Of a stretch of DNA of 64,000 bases, positions 9,569 to 19,116 are shown in pieces; within the stretch, counting starts at the first letter, position 1; every line of letters begins with the position of its first letter. The notes under the pieces are model-generated. The model had not been told where the DNA came from, did not search any database, and was given only the letters and a program-made list of their open reading frames with translations. Source of the DNA: Neisseriaceae bacterium ESL0693 (GTDB lineage Bacteria > Pseudomonadota > Gammaproteobacteria > Burkholderiales > Neisseriaceae). Both the position numbers and the translations under genes were made by a program. The stretch is taken from assembly GCA_029433475.1 (NCBI GenBank), contig JAQTIE010000009.1, forward strand, positions 1 to 64,000, in the 5' to 3' direction.

Positions 9569-9804
9569 AGCTACCTAATTTATCTGTTATACATACAAGC
9601 CAACTGCACAAATACTACTTTTCTCTACTAAAAGTAGGCGCCATTGTAGCATTTCCCCACCAAATACCCTAATTCACACATCCCACCCTAAAATGTTAAG
9701 ATCAGTAAAAATCATCAATAATATTCCAGCGCCAACCCGGCTACACTTTCGTTCAGACCAACTTTATCGCATAATAAAACCTATCTTTACGTCTGCCGTT
9801 TATC

Positions 9805-10275
9805 ATGTTTCGTCCTGCCATTTTGAATTTTTCTCTTATAAATGAAACAGCCACACTCAGGCTAGGTGCCCAACTGGCGTTACACCTCAAAGCACCCTGC
9901 ATCATCTGGCTGCAAGGCGATCTTGGCATGGGAAAAACCACCTTTACCCGCGGACTATTACAGGCACTCGGGCATCAGGGCGCCGTAAAAAGCCCTACCT
10001 ATACCTTGGTAGAAAGTTACCGGCTACCTGACTTCACCCTGCATCACTTTGATCTTTATCGCTTTCAGACGCCAGAAGAATGGCTTGATGCCGGTCTGGA
10101 CGAACTCATCACTCCGGATAGCATTGCCTTGATTGAATGGCCTTTGCAAGGAGAAGCGTTCACACCACCAGCCGACATCACATTAACCCTGTTACCAGAC
10201 AATAACGGCCGACAAGCCAGACTCAGCGCCGAAACATGCATCGGACAACAGATTTTAACCCAATTAACATTATAA
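9805..10275 (+). CDS. tsaE: tRNA t6A biosynthesis ATPase TsaE
   Basis: Works with TsaB, TsaC and TsaD to form threonylcarbamoyladenosine at position 37 of ANN-decoding tRNAs. The 156-aa product has the Walker A motif GDLGMGKTT at residues 38-46, the VKSPTYTLVE switch and FDLYR segment typical of the family, and the conserved IEWP near the C-terminus. It is followed after ten bases by amiC, a neighbour pair common in proteobacteria. Confidence 0.95.
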   Translation: MFRPAILNFSLINETATLRLGAQLALHLKAPCIIWLQGDLGMGKTTFTRGLLQALGHQGAVKSPTYTLVESYRLPDFTLHHFDLYRFQTPEEWLDAGLDELITPDSIALIEWPLQGEAFTPPADITLTLLPDNNGRQARLSAETCIGQQILTQLTL

Positions 10276-10285
10276 TTATTCAGCT

Positions 10286-11599
10286 ATGCCTATCATTACT
10301 CGCCGTAAACTGTTGCTGGCTTCCGCCGGTGGCCTGATCATCAGCCTGACACCGTTTGCCCGCGCCAGCACAGGCGCCGATATTGTTGCTTCGCGCATCT
10401 GGCCAGCCACCGCCTACACCCGTGTGACTCTGGAATCAACATCACCCATACAATACAAATATTTTCAGCTGACTGCCCCCAACCGGCTGGTGATTGATAT
10501 TCAGGGAGAAGCCAACAATCAGGTACTGCGGGAACTGAGTCAGAAAGTATTGCCACTGGATCCTTATATTGCCAGCGTGCGTATTGGCCAGTTTAATCCC
10601 GAAACCATCCGCATTGTGATGGATCTGAAAACAACGGTTAATCCGCAGATATTCACCCTGCAACCGGTAGCCAATTTTAAAAACCGGCTGGTGATTGATC
10701 TTTATCCCAGCACCTCCGTAGCGCTGGCACAAGAAGCCAATGACCCGCTGATGGCCTTATTACAGGATTACAGTCACGGCAAAATCAACAGCGACGGAAC
10801 CACACTGGCACAAGCTGCTGCACCTACCCCGCCCGTACCAACCACTCCCGCGGCCAAACCACCCGTTATTGATCAGACACCCTTACCTTCCAAAAGCAAC
10901 ACCAATAAACGCCAGCCCGTGATCATGATTGACCCGGGTCACGGTGGCGAAGACCCGGGCGCTACCGGCCCTTCTGGTCTGCATGAGAAAAACGTTGTAC
11001 TGGCCATTGCCCGCGAAGTCAAAAAACAACTGGATGCCCAAGGTTATCGCACCTACATGACCCGCAATGAAGATATCTTCATTCCTTTGGGCGTGCGCGT
11101 CGCCAAGGCACGCAAACTCAAAGCCGATTTATTCATGTCTATCCACGCCGATGCCTTTACCAACCCCTCGGCCAAAGGTACCGGCGTGTATGCGCTGAAT
11201 CCCAAAGGCGCTACCAGCGCTGCCGCCAAATATCTGGCACAAACCCAGAATGCTGCTGACGCCATTGGCGGCGTTCAGTATTCCAGTGATAAAAATGTCA
11301 ACAACACCCTGTTCGATTTAACCCAGACAGCCACCATCAACGACAGCCTCAAACTGGGCAAAATCATGCTCAATCATTTAGGCCAGATTAATAAACTCCA
11401 TAAAGGAACGGTAGATCAGGCCAATTTTGCTGTATTGAAAGCGCCAGATATTCCCTCCATTCTGATTGAAACCGCTTTTATTTCCAATCCTACCGAAGAG
11501 AAATTACTGTCAACCGATGCCTTTCGCCAGAAAGCAGCCACCTCCATTGCCAATGGCGTTAAAGACTATCTTTCTGGTGCCGTACTGGCACGACGCTAA
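10286..11599 (+). CDS. amiC: N-acetylmuramoyl-L-alanine amidase, AmiC type
   Basis: Cleaves the amide bond between muramic acid and the stem peptide during daughter-cell separation. The 437-aa protein starts with a twin-arginine signal (TRRKLLLASAGG, cleaved near FARAS). It then has an AMIN septum-targeting domain (about residues 35-150), a Pro/Ala/Thr linker (175-205) and a zinc amidase_3 domain (about 210-430). Zinc ligands are seen in IDPGHGG, HEKNVVL and SIHADAF, with the catalytic glutamate in ILIETAFISN. It forms an operon with tsaE, ten bases upstream, and ends at a bidirectional terminator. Confidence 0.96.
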   Translation: MPIITRRKLLLASAGGLIISLTPFARASTGADIVASRIWPATAYTRVTLESTSPIQYKYFQLTAPNRLVIDIQGEANNQVLRELSQKVLPLDPYIASVRIGQFNPETIRIVMDLKTTVNPQIFTLQPVANFKNRLVIDLYPSTSVALAQEANDPLMALLQDYSHGKINSDGTTLAQAAAPTPPVPTTPAAKPPVIDQTPLPSKSNTNKRQPVIMIDPGHGGEDPGATGPSGLHEKNVVLAIAREVKKQLDAQGYRTYMTRNEDIFIPLGVRVAKARKLKADLFMSIHADAFTNPSAKGTGVYALNPKGATSAAAKYLAQTQNAADAIGGVQYSSDKNVNNTLFDLTQTATINDSLKLGKIMLNHLGQINKLHKGTVDQANFAVLKAPDIPSILIETAFISNPTEEKLLSTDAFRQKAATSIANGVKDYLSGAVLARR

Positions 11600-11618
11600 A
11601 ACCAGCACAACAACAAAA

Positions 11619-11650
11619 ACGGGTTCAGTCATGAACCCGTATTTTATTTC
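11619..11650. terminator. Bidirectional terminator between amiC and lgt
   Basis: A perfect 9-bp stem (11619-11627 with 11632-11640) has a T-rich stretch after it on the plus strand and a run of T on the minus strand, serving both convergent genes. Confidence 0.85.
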
Positions 11651-11661
11651 ATTCAGACTAA

Positions 11662-12528
11662 TTAATGTTGTGGTGATACAGACTGTTTTTTAGCCGTATA
11701 AATAAAACCGGCCAGACCAATAATAATCATCGGCAGGCTAAGCCATTGTCCCATCGATAAATGCAACGCCAGCAGACCCAGGAAATTATCTGGTTCACGT
11801 GCAAATTCAACAATAAAACGACACAAACCATAACCCAGTAAAAACAACATCGAAATCTGACCTGTCGGACGCGCTTTTTTAGAGAACCACCACAAAACTG
11901 CAAACAACAATACACCCTCCAGCGCAAACTGATATAACTGCGAAGGGTGCCGCGGCAACATCTGATATTGAGACCAGACCGATAACCATCTTTGCGGATC
12001 TTGTTCAACAATGGCTATATCTTCCTGCCTGGCATGAGGGAAACCCATCGCCCAGAAAGCACTGACCTCAGTAACACGACCCCATAATTCACCGTTAATA
12101 AAATTACCAATCCGACCACAGGCCAGCCCCAATGGAACCAGAGGCGCCACAAAATCGGCCACCTGCCAGAATCCTACCTTATGTTTACGCGCAAACAGCC
12201 ACATGGCCACCAATACCCCGATAAAGCCGCCATGAAACGCCATGCCCCCCTGCCACACCTTAAAAATAGACAAAGGATGGGAAAAATAAAAAGCAGGCTG
12301 ATAAAACAATACATAACCCAGCCGGCCACCCACAATCACCCCCAAAATACCCCAGGTAATAAAATCATCCAGCATCTGCGGCGTAAAAACCGTATGGCCA
12401 TTTTTAATACGCCGCTTACCCAGCCAGATAAATAAAACGAAACCAACAATATAACTGATAGCATACCAATGTATGGCCAGCGGACCCAGATGAATAAATA
12501 CCGGATCAAAATCAGGATGAATCAACAT
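11662..12528 (-). CDS. lgt: Prolipoprotein diacylglyceryl transferase
   Basis: Attaches diacylglycerol to the lipobox cysteine of prolipoproteins at the inner membrane. The 288-aa product has about seven hydrophobic segments. It shows the Lgt signature [14 protein letters not shown], the catalytic-region motif [19 protein letters not shown] and the periplasmic RHPSQLYQ segment. Several predicted lipoproteins in this window (BamC, the Acp-like protein, the S66-like protein) would be its substrates. It is a single gene, convergent with amiC. Confidence 0.97.
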   Translation of the reverse strand: MLIHPDFDPVFIHLGPLAIHWYAISYIVGFVLFIWLGKRRIKNGHTVFTPQMLDDFITWGILGVIVGGRLGYVLFYQPAFYFSHPLSIFKVWQGGMAFHGGFIGVLVAMWLFARKHKVGFWQVADFVAPLVPLGLACGRIGNFINGELWGRVTEVSAFWAMGFPHARQEDIAIVEQDPQRWLSVWSQYQMLPRHPSQLYQFALEGVLLFAVLWWFSKKARPTGQISMLFLLGYGLCRFIVEFAREPDNFLGLLALHLSMGQWLSLPMIIIGLAGFIYTAKKQSVSPQH

Positions 12529-12734
12529 AATAAATGTATTCCTTATTTCCTTTGGCGTGATGACAGAAAAACAATTTTTTCAGCGATTAATGTTCAATAT
12601 CGCATGATTATATCATTGCTGTCTTGTTTCCAGAACCACGAATCCGCCTCTTAAAATATGCTAATATCATTTAAAACAACAGAATAAATATAATGCCGTT
12701 ATGATTGACAAACAAAGCATTACACTTTATATTA

Positions 12735-12757
12735 AAGAAGTATTTTAGATACATATT
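12735..12757. promoter_or_regulatory. Candidate NsrR operator upstream of hmp
   Basis: Two 11-bp half sites, AAGAAGTATTT and AGATACATATT, are inverted around one base and match each other at 8 of 11 positions. This is the architecture of the NsrR site (11-1-11, AANATGNATTT-like half sites). It lies 38 bases before the hmp start, and an nsrR gene follows hmp. Confidence 0.7.
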
Positions 12758-12794
12758 AAATCTTAAATCAACACGCCGGAAGTTAGGAACTGTC

Positions 12795-14009
12795 ATGAGT
12801 TTGAGTACAGAACAAATCAAATTAATTCAATCTACTATTCCTGTTTTACGGGAAAACGGGGCGGCATTAACAGGTTATTTTTATAACCGTATGCTAAACA
12901 ACAATCCAGATTTACGTGAAGTATTCAATATGGGGCATCAACGCAGTGGCGCTCAGGCACGCGCACTGGCTGGCGCTGTACTGGCCTATGCCGAAAATAT
13001 TACCACCCCGGAAAATCTGGGCACCGCCGTCAGTTTAATCGCCCACAAACACGTCAGCCTCAATATTCAACCCAATCAGTATCCGATCGTTGGTGAAAAT
13101 TTACTGCATTCCATTAGTGAAGTATTAAATATCCCGATGGATAGTGAACTTATTGAAGCCTGGGCAGTAGCCTATGGCCAGCTGGCCGATATTTTAATCG
13201 GTGCAGAAAAACAGCTTTATCAGCAACAGCGCGAGGAAGATCATGGCTGGAATGGCTGGAAACAATTTAAAATTGCAGATAAAAAAGAAGAAAGCAGCGA
13301 AATTACCTCTTTCTATCTTAAACCGGTAGATAACGGCTCATTGCCTGCTTATAAACCCGGCCAATACATCTCAGTGCGCGTTTTTGTGCCCGAACTGAAA
13401 TTAAAACAACCCCGTCAGTATTCGTTATCTGACAGCAATCACCCCGATCACTTCCGTATCTCAGTCAAAAAAGAAGCGGCTCATGATGGCTTGGCAGAAG
13501 GTTATGTTTCCAACACCTTACACCGCGATTATCATATTGGTGACATCCTCGAAGTCAGCAATCCAACCGGTGATTTTTTTCTGCAACACCCTGAAAAAGC
13601 CAATGTACTGATCAGTGGCGGTGTGGGTCTGACGCCCATGATGGCCATGCTGAAAACACTCAGCCAGAAAAACCATCCTCATCACATCAGTTTTATCCAT
13701 GCATGTCGCAATCCTGAAGTACTGGCCATGCAAAATGATGTTGAAACACTGGCACAAACCCTACCGAATCTGCATACCTATCTGGTTTGTGGTGAAGCCG
13801 CTGAAGGCCTGAAGGCAGACAAAACAGGCCGTCTTGATCTTAAAGAACTGAATGAGAACCTGTTACCCCGCCAGGCAGATTATTATATCTGTGGCCCCAA
13901 AGGCTTTATGCAACAGCAATATCAGGATCTGATTAAACTGGGCATTCCAGCCGAACAAATCCACATGGAATTATTCGGTACTGGCGGCGTATATGATATT
14001 GCTGCATAA
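12795..14009 (+). CDS. hmp: Flavohaemoglobin (nitric oxide dioxygenase)
   Basis: Oxidises NO to nitrate using O2 and NADPH in the cytoplasm. The 404-aa product has a globin domain (residues 1-140, with proximal His86, distal Tyr30 and Phe44), an FAD-binding barrel (about 155-260, with RQYSLSD) and an NAD-binding domain (about 265-400, with SGGVGLTPM and ICGPKGFM). The start at 12795 (MSLSTEQIKL) matches the family; the frame extends upstream to 12705, but that extension covers the operator. It is predicted to be repressed by NsrR, encoded 220 bases downstream, and induced by NO. Confidence 0.97.
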   Translation: MSLSTEQIKLIQSTIPVLRENGAALTGYFYNRMLNNNPDLREVFNMGHQRSGAQARALAGAVLAYAENITTPENLGTAVSLIAHKHVSLNIQPNQYPIVGENLLHSISEVLNIPMDSELIEAWAVAYGQLADILIGAEKQLYQQQREEDHGWNGWKQFKIADKKEESSEITSFYLKPVDNGSLPAYKPGQYISVRVFVPELKLKQPRQYSLSDSNHPDHFRISVKKEAAHDGLAEGYVSNTLHRDYHIGDILEVSNPTGDFFLQHPEKANVLISGGVGLTPMMAMLKTLSQKNHPHHISFIHACRNPEVLAMQNDVETLAQTLPNLHTYLVCGEAAEGLKADKTGRLDLKELNENLLPRQADYYICGPKGFMQQQYQDLIKLGIPAEQIHMELFGTGGVYDIAA

Positions 14010-14056
14010 GTAATGGTTTAATTACCGTACAGCAATAAAATATTGCGGTTTTAAAT

Positions 14057-14091
14057 CGACCTCATATAATAAATAATATGAGGTCGTTTTT
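14057..14091 (+). terminator. Terminator of hmp
   Basis: An 11-bp perfect stem (14057-14067 with 14076-14086) is followed by a run of T. It separates hmp from nsrR, so nsrR probably has its own promoter. Confidence 0.85.
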
Positions 14092-14229
14092 ACTGCAATA
14101 TCTGACTAAATATTAATGATACAGTCAGTTATTTCTTTATCATCACATAAATTAACAAATTATCTTTATTAATCTTAAGAAAGTATCTATTATTACGCCC
14201 ACAACGTTATTAACAGGATAATGAATGGC

Positions 14230-14676
14230 ATGCAGCTCAATCGTTTTACCGATCTAGGATTACGCGTACTACTATTATTACAACAACGCGTTCGGCATAC
14301 AGAATTAAGTACCGTGGATGGTTTGGCCACAGAATTGAAAGTATCACGCCATCACTTGGTAAAAATTGTCTACTTTATGGCTCAGTCCGGCTGGATTGAA
14401 TCATACCGGGGGCGTACAGGTGGCATTCGTCTGGCTCAGTCAGCGCCACAGCTTTTACTGGGCAATATCATTTCGGCACTGGAAAACGTATCTTCCGAAT
14501 CCACCCAATTAATTAATTGCAAAAAACCACCCTGCTCACTCATCGGCTTTTGCCCGCTGCCTGCTATCCTGAATAGCGCACAGCAAGTATTTTATGATTA
14601 TCTGAACCGCTATACCCTAAAAGACCTGGCTAAGAAAGACGCATCAGAACACATCATGCGATGGGTCAGACAATAA
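14230..14676 (+). CDS. nsrR: Nitric oxide-sensing repressor NsrR (Rrf2 family)
   Basis: An Rrf2-family winged-helix repressor of about 148 aa. Three cysteines at 97, 102 and 108 have the exact C-X4-C-X5-C spacing of NsrR, which holds an NO-sensitive Fe-S cluster. The N-terminal MQLNRFTDLGLR and the SRHHLVKI recognition helix also match E. coli NsrR rather than IscR. ATG 14230 fits the family start; ATG 14221 is in frame but sits only three bases from the AGGA at 14214-14217. Likely targets include hmp just upstream. One half-site-like sequence (about 14178-14188) precedes the gene, but I see no second half. Confidence 0.93.
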   Translation: MQLNRFTDLGLRVLLLLQQRVRHTELSTVDGLATELKVSRHHLVKIVYFMAQSGWIESYRGRTGGIRLAQSAPQLLLGNIISALENVSSESTQLINCKKPPCSLIGFCPLPAILNSAQQVFYDYLNRYTLKDLAKKDASEHIMRWVRQ

Positions 14677-14810
14677 TTCAGAATGATTGGCCAGACTGCC
14701 TTATGCAAGTTTTCGCTGAATAACATCAATAATCATTGCTGAGCCGATGGATTCATTACCCATAAACCTTTCAGGATTCAGTAACCAACGCAGTCAATCA
14801 GTTTTTACCA

Positions 14811-16010
14811 TTAAGGCATGGCCACAGCATCGGACGCTGCCTGACTCTCCTCACCACCCATAAAACCGGCCAACGGATCCTCAGCCTGCGGTGGTGCAGG
14901 CAATAAGTTATCCAGTGACAGTACCGTTTTATCCAAAGTCGGATAAGCACTGAAACTAACCTGATAACCACCCTCGGTTGTACCGCGTATCTGCGCCATT
15001 GCCCCCAGCGGAAAAGTGATTTTATTGGCCACATGACCAAATGGAAAACCGGTTAATACAGGCACTTTGGCCAGCCTTGATAACGTCTGAATCACACTGC
15101 CAAGAGTATAATTGCGGTCATACACATCATGTATTGCCCCCATACGAAACTGCCCCATGATAATTGCCTGCTGCCGCTGTAATATCCCGTTCAGATACAG
15201 CGTTTGCAACATGCGCTCAATCCGGTAGGGTTGTTCGCCCACGTCTTCAATGAATAAAATACCATCCTTAATATCAGGCAAATAAGTACTGCCGGCTAAA
15301 GAAGCCAGTGTACTCAGATTACCGCCCCACATCATGCCTTCTGCCGCTACAACCCTACTCTGGATATCACTGACATTTACCACAATATGACCATCAGTAC
15401 TGTTATTGACAAACGACTGCATGGTATAAATACTGGGTTGTGCCGCGCCAAATTCACTGTACAGCATCGGGCCGGCAAAACTACACATCTTCCCCTTGGC
15501 TAACAAAGCCAGCTGCACCGCCGTGACATCACTGTAACCAAACAGCAAAGTGCCTTTTTCACGCATGCGGCCACCCAGCTTATCCCAGTTGACCAGCGGC
15601 AATAACCGTATCGCACCATAGCCGCCACGTAATCCCATAAGCACTTTCGGGGTTTTTACCTGGCCATTGGCCACTGCCTGCAAATCAGCAGCCCGTTCGG
15701 CATCACTGCCGGCAAATCGCTGCGACCGCCGCAGACAAGCCTCTTGATTGGTGACCAGAAAGCCTGCTTCTGTTAACCGCTGCAAAGCCAGATTGCTACG
15801 CTCACTGTGTTCACCAAAACCTGAGCTGGCAAACACCCGCAATAGATTCTGATCACCATAAACTGGCCGCGGTGCTTTAACCGAGCTGGTTGAATCAGTT
15901 TTCACGGTTGTTTTGCTATTGTTTCCGCAAGCTTGTAATAACCCTGCGCCAGCCAACGCTGCGCCAGAACACAGAAAATGACGCCGGTTATAGGTTTGTT
16001 GCTGATTCAT
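14811..16010 (-). CDS. Exported S66-family (LD-carboxypeptidase-like) lipoprotein
   Basis: A 399-aa protein of peptidase family S66, the LdcA family that removes D-Ala from murein tetrapeptides. The Ser nucleophile is in FGYSDVTA, the Glu in FIEDVGEQPYRIER and the His in GFPFGH near residue 325. Unlike cytoplasmic LdcA, it begins with a twin-arginine motif (NRRHFL) and a hydrophobic stretch ending in a lipobox (LQAC, cysteine near 28). It should therefore be a Tat-exported lipoprotein acting in the periplasm on peptidoglycan peptides. The C-terminal 40 residues are Pro/Ala/Glu-rich. A microcin-C-type immunity peptidase (MccF-like) is an alternative, as both share S66 motifs. Confidence 0.85.
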   Translation of the reverse strand: MNQQQTYNRRHFLCSGAALAGAGLLQACGNNSKTTVKTDSTSSVKAPRPVYGDQNLLRVFASSGFGEHSERSNLALQRLTEAGFLVTNQEACLRRSQRFAGSDAERAADLQAVANGQVKTPKVLMGLRGGYGAIRLLPLVNWDKLGGRMREKGTLLFGYSDVTAVQLALLAKGKMCSFAGPMLYSEFGAAQPSIYTMQSFVNNSTDGHIVVNVSDIQSRVVAAEGMMWGGNLSTLASLAGSTYLPDIKDGILFIEDVGEQPYRIERMLQTLYLNGILQRQQAIIMGQFRMGAIHDVYDRNYTLGSVIQTLSRLAKVPVLTGFPFGHVANKITFPLGAMAQIRGTTEGGYQVSFSAYPTLDKTVLSLDNLLPAPPQAEDPLAGFMGGEESQAASDAVAMP

Positions 16011-16197
16011 ATTTCACGCCTCCGATACAACAGCCATTTCTTGGCCACAAGAGAAACTACTACTATATAACAAAATTTTAAATTACAAAAACATATTAAA
16101 CATTTTTCAGAAACATCATTCTGGTTTGTATCCAGATCAAGAAGCCAGAACATCTGATTTTTATTATCCGGTTTAATCATCCTGCCATTCAACCATG

Positions 16198-16230
16198 AAA
16201 GAAAGGCATCAACACAGGATGCCTTTCTTT
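16198..16230 (-). terminator. Terminator of the pepD-like gene
   Basis: A 13-bp perfect stem (16198-16210 with 16218-16230) lies 20 bases beyond the stop of the minus-strand peptidase gene. Confidence 0.75.
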
Positions 16231-16249
16231 ACACACCATCATTCCAGCT

Positions 16250-17728
16250 TTATACCTGCTTTGGTATGGCCTTCAATAATTCCAGTAAAATCGACCAGCA
16301 CTCAGCCACACTGGCAATATTTACCCGCTCTTTGGGCGAATGCGCCGAGCGAATATCCGGACCAAAAGAAATCATCTCCAGTTGCGGCGCCTTACCACCC
16401 AGCACACCACACTCAAGCCCGGCATGAATAATTCTTAATGGCGCCTCACAACCATAATGACGGGCAAAAATTTCCTGTGCCAGATGCAAAAGACCAGAGT
16501 CCACATTTGGCGCCCAGCCCGGATAATCGCCACTTATTTCCAGCTGAGCCTGCGACAGGCGCGCAATGGCACGCCATTTTTGCTCAAATTCCACCTTGGG
16601 CGTTTCCAGCAACGAGCGCATCATTGAATGAATATGCAATTCATCCGCTTCGGTTTCAACAATACCGATATTGGAAGAAGTTTCCACTATCCCCGCAAAC
16701 TGCTCACTCATGCGCAATACCCCATTAGGTACCAGCAACATCAAATCCAATGCTTTCTCAGTATCCGCCAGGCTGGCCGCATAATCCGGCGTCTTGGCCG
16801 GCAGCACTTCAATGCATAAATGCTCTTCCCCTGCCCATTCAGCCCGCAACACCGCCGTAATGGCCACAATATCACGCTCAATCTGCGCCTTTTCAGCCAC
16901 AATCGTGGCTTCTGCCTCACGCGTAATCACATTGCGTAACTGACCGCCTTGCCATGTCACCAGAGCAAAAGGCTTGTGTGCATACAAAGACGACAGAATT
17001 CTGGCCAGCAGCAAATTGGCATTGGCATGATTTTTATCAATATCAATCCCTGAATGCCCCCCGCGCAAACCAGATACCCGTATTGTGCAAGCCTCATTGC
17101 TGTTGGGCACCCAGCCTAAAGGCAGGGATAATGATGCATCAAATCCACCGGCACAGCCGATAAACAATTCTCCCGCCTTTTCCGTATCCAGGTTGATCAG
17201 ATAAGGCATATCCAGCCACTCAGGGCTGATGGCTTCAGCGCCGCCCATGCCTGTTTCTTCTTCTACGGTAACAATCAACGTCAACGGTGGATGAGGTATA
17301 TCCTCACTAAACAACACAGCCAGACCCAGCGACAAACCCATTCCGTTATCTGCGCCAAGCGTTGTACCATCGGCCCAGACCCAGCCATCGATTACTTTGG
17401 TTCTGATCGGATCACGGCGAAAATCATGAGTAGAATCAGATTCTTTCTGCGCCACCATATCCATATGCGCCTGAATCGCCACCGGCATACGGTTTTCCAT
17501 ACCAGGCGTAGCCGGTTTACGGATACGCAGATTGCCTTTAGCATCTACATCCACCGCCAAACCGCGGTTTTGTGCCGCTTTTACCAGCACTTCCCTGATG
17601 GCTTTTTCATGAAAACTGGGTCGTGGCGTTTCGCAAAGCCGGGCAAACCATTGCCATACAGCCTGCGGCTGTAATTGTTCTATTTCATTTCCATTCATCA
17701 CGTCAATATCTAACCTCAATGTATCCAC
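16250..17728 (-). CDS. pepD: Aminoacyl-histidine dipeptidase, M20C (PepD) family
   Basis: A metallo-dipeptidase with broad specificity, including Xaa-His dipeptides such as carnosine. The 492-aa length and two-domain M20 layout are standard. Metal-site segments are visible as AIQAHMDMV, LGADNGMGLS, VTVEEETGMGGA and HAGLECGVLG, with a lid/dimerisation domain in between (about residues 210-390). It follows ubiE by 21 bases on the same strand and probably shares its transcript. Confidence 0.93.
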   Translation of the reverse strand: MDTLRLDIDVMNGNEIEQLQPQAVWQWFARLCETPRPSFHEKAIREVLVKAAQNRGLAVDVDAKGNLRIRKPATPGMENRMPVAIQAHMDMVAQKESDSTHDFRRDPIRTKVIDGWVWADGTTLGADNGMGLSLGLAVLFSEDIPHPPLTLIVTVEEETGMGGAEAISPEWLDMPYLINLDTEKAGELFIGCAGGFDASLSLPLGWVPNSNEACTIRVSGLRGGHSGIDIDKNHANANLLLARILSSLYAHKPFALVTWQGGQLRNVITREAEATIVAEKAQIERDIVAITAVLRAEWAGEEHLCIEVLPAKTPDYAASLADTEKALDLMLLVPNGVLRMSEQFAGIVETSSNIGIVETEADELHIHSMMRSLLETPKVEFEQKWRAIARLSQAQLEISGDYPGWAPNVDSGLLHLAQEIFARHYGCEAPLRIIHAGLECGVLGGKAPQLEMISFGPDIRSAHSPKERVNIASVAECWSILLELLKAIPKQV

Positions 17729-17749
17729 AGACAGCAGACTGTCTGAATT

Positions 17750-18487
17750 TCAGAATTTAACACCTTTATGTAATGCTACCACACCAGCCGTTAAATTATG
17801 GTAATCCACGTAATCAAATCCCGCCTCTAGCATCATTGTTTTTAACGTCTCCTGATCCGGATGCATACGAATCGATTCCGCCAGATACTGATAGCTATCC
17901 GCATCTTTCGCAATCAGTTTACCCATCAAAGGCAGCATTTTAAAGGAATACAAATCATAAGCCGGTTTCAAAGGCTTAAACACATGTGAAAATTCCAGTA
18001 CCAGTAATGTGCCACCAGGCTGCAAGACCCGATACATTTCCGCCAGCGCCTGATCTTTATGGGTCATATTGCGCAAACCAAAAGACACCGAAACCAGATT
18101 GAAATAATTATCCGGAAAAGGCAGCTTTTCTGCATCACACAATGCCACCGGCAAAACAGTACCTTCATTCAATAAGCGATCGCGTCCCACCGTCAGCATG
18201 GAAGAATTGATGTCTGTCAGCCACACCTCACCGGTTTTACCCACACGCCGAGCCCAGCCACGCGCCAGATCTCCCGATCCGCCGGCAATATCCAGCACCT
18301 TATCACCCTTTTTTAATGGCGCCGTGGTGATGGTAAAATGTTTCCATAATCGATGCATCCCGCCAGACATCACATCATTCATGATGTCATAGTTATGGGC
18401 AACAGAATGAAACACACCAGCCACACGGCCAGCCTTTTCCTCTTCATCCACCGTTTGATATCCGAAATGGGTTTTATGATCACTCAT
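17750..18487 (-). CDS. ubiE: Ubiquinone/menaquinone biosynthesis C-methyltransferase
   Basis: SAM-dependent C-methylation in ubiquinone and menaquinone synthesis. The 245-aa protein carries the UbiE signatures [29 protein letters not shown] (SAM motif I) and [13 protein letters not shown]. It lies between a DUF971 gene, 74 bases upstream, and the pepD-like gene; the three look like one transcription unit. Confidence 0.97.
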   Translation of the reverse strand: MSDHKTHFGYQTVDEEEKAGRVAGVFHSVAHNYDIMNDVMSGGMHRLWKHFTITTAPLKKGDKVLDIAGGSGDLARGWARRVGKTGEVWLTDINSSMLTVGRDRLLNEGTVLPVALCDAEKLPFPDNYFNLVSVSFGLRNMTHKDQALAEMYRVLQPGGTLLVLEFSHVFKPLKPAYDLYSFKMLPLMGKLIAKDADSYQYLAESIRMHPDQETLKTMMLEAGFDYVDYHNLTAGVVALHKGVKF

Positions 18488-18561
18488 ACTGTGCTTTCTT
18501 TAAAATATCGACTGCCTGATCAAAATAAGTACTACATCAATACGCCACCTGATGGCCATTC

Positions 18562-18930
18562 CTAAAGCTTTTTATCCGGTTCACGACTGGCACCGGCCAA
18601 TTGAAGCTGCCTTTCATAATCAGCCCAGCGCGCCTTTCTTTGTAAAGCCAGATCATACAGATAATCCCAGTCATAAAGGCCGCTGTCATGACCATCTGAA
18701 AATGAGATCTTCACAGCATAATTGCCCATCGGTGCCAATCCTGTAATCAATACGGCGCGCTTACCGGTCTGTAAAACTTCCTGTCCGACACCATGCCCGC
18801 GCACTTCAGCGCTCGGGGAAAAAACCCGCAAATATTCGGCAGACAATAAATAAACCTGATCAGCATAAACCAGCTTCAAACCGGTTTTATCCGTATTCAG
18901 ACGGATTTCATCCGGCATCGGATATTGCAT
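18562..18930 (-). CDS. DUF971 (GBBH-like N-terminal domain) protein
   Basis: A 122-aa protein matching the DUF971 pattern: P.EI.L, the LSAEYLRVFSPSAEVRGH core and the SDGHDSGLYDWDYLY signature near residues 78-92. In other proteins this fold forms the zinc-containing N-terminal domain of gamma-butyrobetaine hydroxylases. Stand-alone bacterial copies are poorly characterised, and some have been linked to Fe-S cluster assembly. It is encoded just upstream of ubiE on the same strand. The C-terminus (about residues 95-122) is charged and probably helical. Confidence 0.88.
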   Translation of the reverse strand: MQYPMPDEIRLNTDKTGLKLVYADQVYLLSAEYLRVFSPSAEVRGHGVGQEVLQTGKRAVLITGLAPMGNYAVKISFSDGHDSGLYDWDYLYDLALQRKARWADYERQLQLAGASREPDKKL

Positions 18931-19116
18931 TATTCAGTCTTTCACCAAAACATATTCAATAACATCTATTCTAACTGATAAGTCCGCCCCTGCCCACTTG
19001 TATCATTCTGATACCATAATTCTGATTTAAGCCAAAAAGTATACTGATTTTCTTTGCAGCCGGAAAAAATAGGCAGTATATTATTGATATTGACCAACTG
19101 CTGAAGGGATTAAACC

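Noticed and set aside
12705-12794. 30-residue N-terminal extension of flavohaemoglobin
   Set aside because: It overlaps the predicted NsrR operator and the globin domain starts at 12795.
14170-14200. Possible NsrR site in front of nsrR
   Set aside because: One half-site-like stretch is present but no inverted partner at the correct spacing.
17730-17760. Sequence resembling a Neisseria DNA uptake sequence (CTGTCTGAA)
   Set aside because: Only a partial match seen once in intergenic sequence; no recurring 10-12 mer of that type noticed in the window.
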